From: LMUY01 sp964245495
GTDB taxonomy: Bacteria; Pseudomonadota; Alphaproteobacteria; Acetobacterales; Acetobacteraceae
Reading direction: 5' to 3'
DNA: 16,860 nt
NCBI GenBank assembly: GCA_964245495.1
Contig: CAXTNC010000057.1
Coordinates: 1-16,860 of the forward strand
Shown: positions 15,304-16,860 of the stretch, piece by piece
Numbering within the stretch: position 1 is the first letter of the stretch
Layout of the letters: the number at the start of each line of letters is the position of its first letter
Program-made: the position numbers and the translations under genes
Notes under the pieces: generated by a model
Seen by the model: the letters and a program-made list of their open reading frames with translations, nothing else
Database searches by the model: none
What the model was told of the DNA's origin: nothing

Positions 15304-15332
15304 TTGTGATTATTGTCTTGCAGCAAGATATT
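15304..15332 (+). promoter_or_regulatory. candidate sigma-70 promoter for the DUF2975-HTH pair
   Basis: TTGTGA (15304-15309), 17-bp spacer, GATATT (15327-15332): four of six matches in each hexamer with ideal spacing. It lies in an AT-rich patch (about 15290-15345) that stands out sharply from the GC-rich surroundings, 40 bases before the DUF2975 ATG. The 190-bp gap 15182-15371 otherwise holds no gene; the S53 promoter must also be here, but I cannot place it. Confidence 0.5.
15316..15328. promoter_or_regulatory. 13-bp palindrome, operator candidate
   Basis: TCTTGC-A-GCAAGA is perfectly symmetric around 15322 and lies between the -35 and -10 of the candidate promoter, touching the -10. A further half site CTTGC occurs at 15345-15349. 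Position and symmetry fit a repressor operator; the HTH protein encoded downstream is the obvious candidate ligand, by inference only. Confidence 0.45.
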
Positions 15333-15371
15333 TATGTGATGTAGCTTGCCGCCTCGATCACAGGAGCGGCC

Positions 15372-15980
15372 ATGAGGAACATCACCACGATGCCGGCGCA
15401 CACGGCAGCCGAGCCGGAACCACGCCATCGCAGGCTGCAATCCCGCAGCCGCGTCCTTGCCGGAGTCGTCACCGTCCTGCTCGGCGCCGTGCTGCTGCTT
15501 AACGGCGTCATCCTGGCAGCTGGCCTGTCCGGCGCACTCTTCGGCGGCACGTTCCTCAGCATGGGGCCGGACTCGTGCTACCTCGGCGAGCCTCCGGCCG
15601 ACGTGCCCGGCGTCGTCCTGATCGGGTCCTTGCCGCTGGCGACGCTGCTGGCCTATGCCGCGACGCTGCTGCTGAACACCGCGGCGGCCCTGTTCGCGCT
15701 GCTGAACCTGCGCGGGCTGCTGCGGCTCTACGCGGCCGGCGTGGTGTTCACGGCGGAAAACGGCACGCGCATCAAGCATATCGCCCTCGCGCTGGCCGGC
15801 TATGCCGTGGCGCCCTTCATCGGCCACGAGCTGGTCATGCTCGCCGGCCACGGCGTCGATATGAACTGGTTCCGTGCCTCCGAGCCGGAGGCGCTGGTGC
15901 TCGGCGCCGTGCTGTTCGTCATCGCGCAGGTGATGGAGGTGGGGCGGGAGATCGAGCAGGACCGCAGCGGGTTCGTTTGA
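15372..15980 (+). CDS. DUF2975 membrane protein
   Basis: A 202-aa inner-membrane protein with four hydrophobic segments (about 29-51, 80-112, 137-157 and 171-190). The segment LRGLLRLYAAGVVFTAENGT (113-132) between helices two and three and the acidic tail VMEVGREIEQDRSGFV (187-202) fit the DUF2975 family. The start has CAGGAG (15361-15366) at good spacing. The first 28 residues are a hydrophilic cytoplasmic leader, longer than usual. Its TGA overlaps the ATG of the HTH gene by one base, the common two-gene arrangement for this family. Function is unknown; the pairing suggests the membrane protein may control, or be controlled by, the small regulator. Confidence 0.82.
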   Translation: MRNITTMPAHTAAEPEPRHRRLQSRSRVLAGVVTVLLGAVLLLNGVILAAGLSGALFGGTFLSMGPDSCYLGEPPADVPGVVLIGSLPLATLLAYAATLLLNTAAALFALLNLRGLLRLYAAGVVFTAENGTRIKHIALALAGYAVAPFIGHELVMLAGHGVDMNWFRASEPEALVLGAVLFVIAQVMEVGREIEQDRSGFV

Positions 15981-16216
15981 TGCCGATCCAGGTCAACCTC
16001 AACGTGGTGCTGGCCCGGCGGCGGATGCGCTCCAAGGACCTGGCGCAGGCCATCGGCATCACGGAAGCGAACCTGTCCCTGCTGAAGTCCGGCAAGGTCC
16101 GCGGCGTGCGCTTCTCCACGCTGGATGCGATCTGCCGCGCGCTGGACTGCCAGCCGGGCGACCTGCTGGAATGGTTGCCGGACGAGGCGGATGTGCCGCT
16201 CAGGCAGGCAGGCTGA
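15980..16216 (+). CDS. Cro/CI-type HTH regulator, partner of DUF2975
   Basis: A 78-aa DNA-binding protein of the small XRE (YozG-like) group. The helix-turn-helix is KDLAQAIGITEANLSLLKSG (19-38), followed by RFSTLDAICRALDCQPGDLL (44-63), a near-canonical XRE end. There is no effector domain, so any signal is likely to come through a partner, presumably the DUF2975 protein. Translation is coupled to that gene (TGATG). The likely target is its own promoter, where a palindrome sits at 15316-15328. Its stop is one base from the stop of the converging ABC gene. Confidence 0.9.
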   Translation: MPIQVNLNVVLARRRMRSKDLAQAIGITEANLSLLKSGKVRGVRFSTLDAICRALDCQPGDLLEWLPDEADVPLRQAG

Positions 16217-16217
16217 G

Positions 16218-16860
16218 CTACAGGTGCGCCGCCGCCGCCAGCAGCTCCGTCGTGTAGGGCTGGGTGGGATGGCGGATCAGCTCGGAGGTGGCCGCCAGCT
16301 CCACCAGCCGGCCGTCCCGCAGCACGGCGATGCGGTCGGCCATGTAGCTGACGCAGGCGAGGTCGTGGCTGATGAACACCATGGTCAACCCACGGTCCCG
16401 CGCCAGGTCCTTGAGCAGGTTCAGCAGCGTCGCCTGGGTCGAAACGTCCAGGCTGGAGGTCGGCTCGTCCAGCACCAGCACGTCCGGCTCCGCCGCCAGC
16501 GCCCGGGCGATGGCCACGCGCTGCGCCTGGCCGCCGGAGAGCGAGCCGGGCAGCCGCCGGGCCAGCGCCGGGTCCAGCCCGACGGCCTGCAGCAGGGACG
16601 CCACGCGGGCGTCGCACAGCTTGGCGGGCTGGCCGGCCAGGCGCAGCGGCTCGGCGATGCTGCCGCCCACCGTCATGCGCGGGTTCAGCGACTCGCGCGG
16701 GTCCTGGAACACCACCTGGATGCGGCGGCGGCGCTGCCGCAGCGCCGCCCCGCGCAGCCCGGCGAACGCCATGCCGTCCAGCGCCACGCCGCCCTCGTAG
16801 GCCACCATCTGCAGCACGGCCCGCCCCAGCGTCGATTTGCCGGAGCCGCTCACCCCCCCC
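16218..16860 (-). CDS. oligopeptide/dipeptide ABC transporter ATP-binding protein, partial
   Basis: The 3' part (about 214 codons) of an OppF/DppF-type ATPase; the 5' end lies beyond the window. Visible in order: Walker A GGVSGSGKSTLG at the very edge, Q-loop VVFQDPRESLNP, signature LSGGQAQRVAIARAL, Walker B VLVLDEPTSSLD, H-loop ISHD, and the peptide-importer tail HPTQPYTTELL. It energises uptake of peptides or similar solutes at the inner membrane. It may be a stand-alone DppF-like subunit or the second half of a GsiA/YejF-like double ATPase; the window cannot decide. The internal GTG at 16853 is the Val of Walker A, not a start. Confidence 0.93.
   Translation of the reverse strand, partial: GGVSGSGKSTLGRAVLQMVAYEGGVALDGMAFAGLRGAALRQRRRRIQVVFQDPRESLNPRMTVGGSIAEPLRLAGQPAKLCDARVASLLQAVGLDPALARRLPGSLSGGQAQRVAIARALAAEPDVLVLDEPTSSLDVSTQATLLNLLKDLARDRGLTMVFISHDLACVSYMADRIAVLRDGRLVELAATSELIRHPTQPYTTELLAAAAHL

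Noticed and set aside
1..16860. Mobile element, CRISPR, toxin-antitoxin or defence island
   Set aside because: No transposase, integrase, regularly spaced repeat or restriction/defence family is visible. The DUF2975-HTH pair superficially resembles a two-gene toxin-antitoxin module, but neither protein resembles a known toxin and DUF2975 is a multi-helix membrane family.

Overview
The window is very GC-rich, gene-dense chromosomal DNA. The gene families point to an alphaproteobacterium, most likely Rhodospirillales/Acetobacteraceae: DUF3309 and DUF4169 small proteins, hisB-DUF2628-hisH order, many GTG starts, 1-4 base gene overlaps, and sites resembling the alphaproteobacterial EcfG stress sigma-factor consensus. 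The taxon is inferred from family content, not from a marker gene. I see no rRNA, tRNA, insertion sequence, CRISPR array or phage gene.

Layout. 1-1470: a YgjP-type zinc metallopeptidase (+), then a divergent pair of tiny genes, DUF3309 membrane protein (-) and DUF4169 (+). The gap between them carries two overlapping, oppositely oriented EcfG-like promoter matches. 1470-3386: kup potassium transporter (+). 3417-4867: a tightly packed minus-strand operon read as a 55-aa disordered protein, a 174-aa conserved protein of unknown function, and a ChaC-type gamma-glutamylcyclotransferase. 4963-7101: a plus-strand histidine block, hisB - DUF2628 membrane protein - hisH - GNAT acetyltransferase, every junction overlapping. 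It ends without hisA, hisF or hisE, and its last stop codon overlaps the stop of the converging gene. 7098-9305: a glycogen-debranching-type glycosidase (-). 9376-13592: an RND efflux pump, adaptor lipoprotein then HAE1 permease (-), with no outer-membrane channel gene nearby. 13631-15181: an S53 (sedolisin/kumamolisin) peptidase just upstream of the pump on the same strand. 15182-15371: an unusually AT-rich divergent control region with a 13-bp palindrome. 15372-16216: a DUF2975 membrane protein and its partner Cro/CI-type regulator (+). 16218-end: the 3' part of an oligopeptide-type ABC ATPase gene (-), cut by the window edge.

How parts may work together. HisB and HisH are two steps of histidine synthesis; HisH needs a HisF partner encoded outside the window. 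The S53 peptidase and RND pump are close enough to be co-transcribed, but a functional link is only inferred. The DUF2975/HTH pair looks like a self-contained regulatory module whose promoter overlaps a palindromic operator candidate.

Most genes are recognisable families. The least-described items are the three-gene ChaC operon, the facing EcfG-like sites, the S53 peptidase with two altered calcium-ligand positions, and the palindrome upstream of the DUF2975/HTH pair. I did not find a clear-cut new defence or mobile system.
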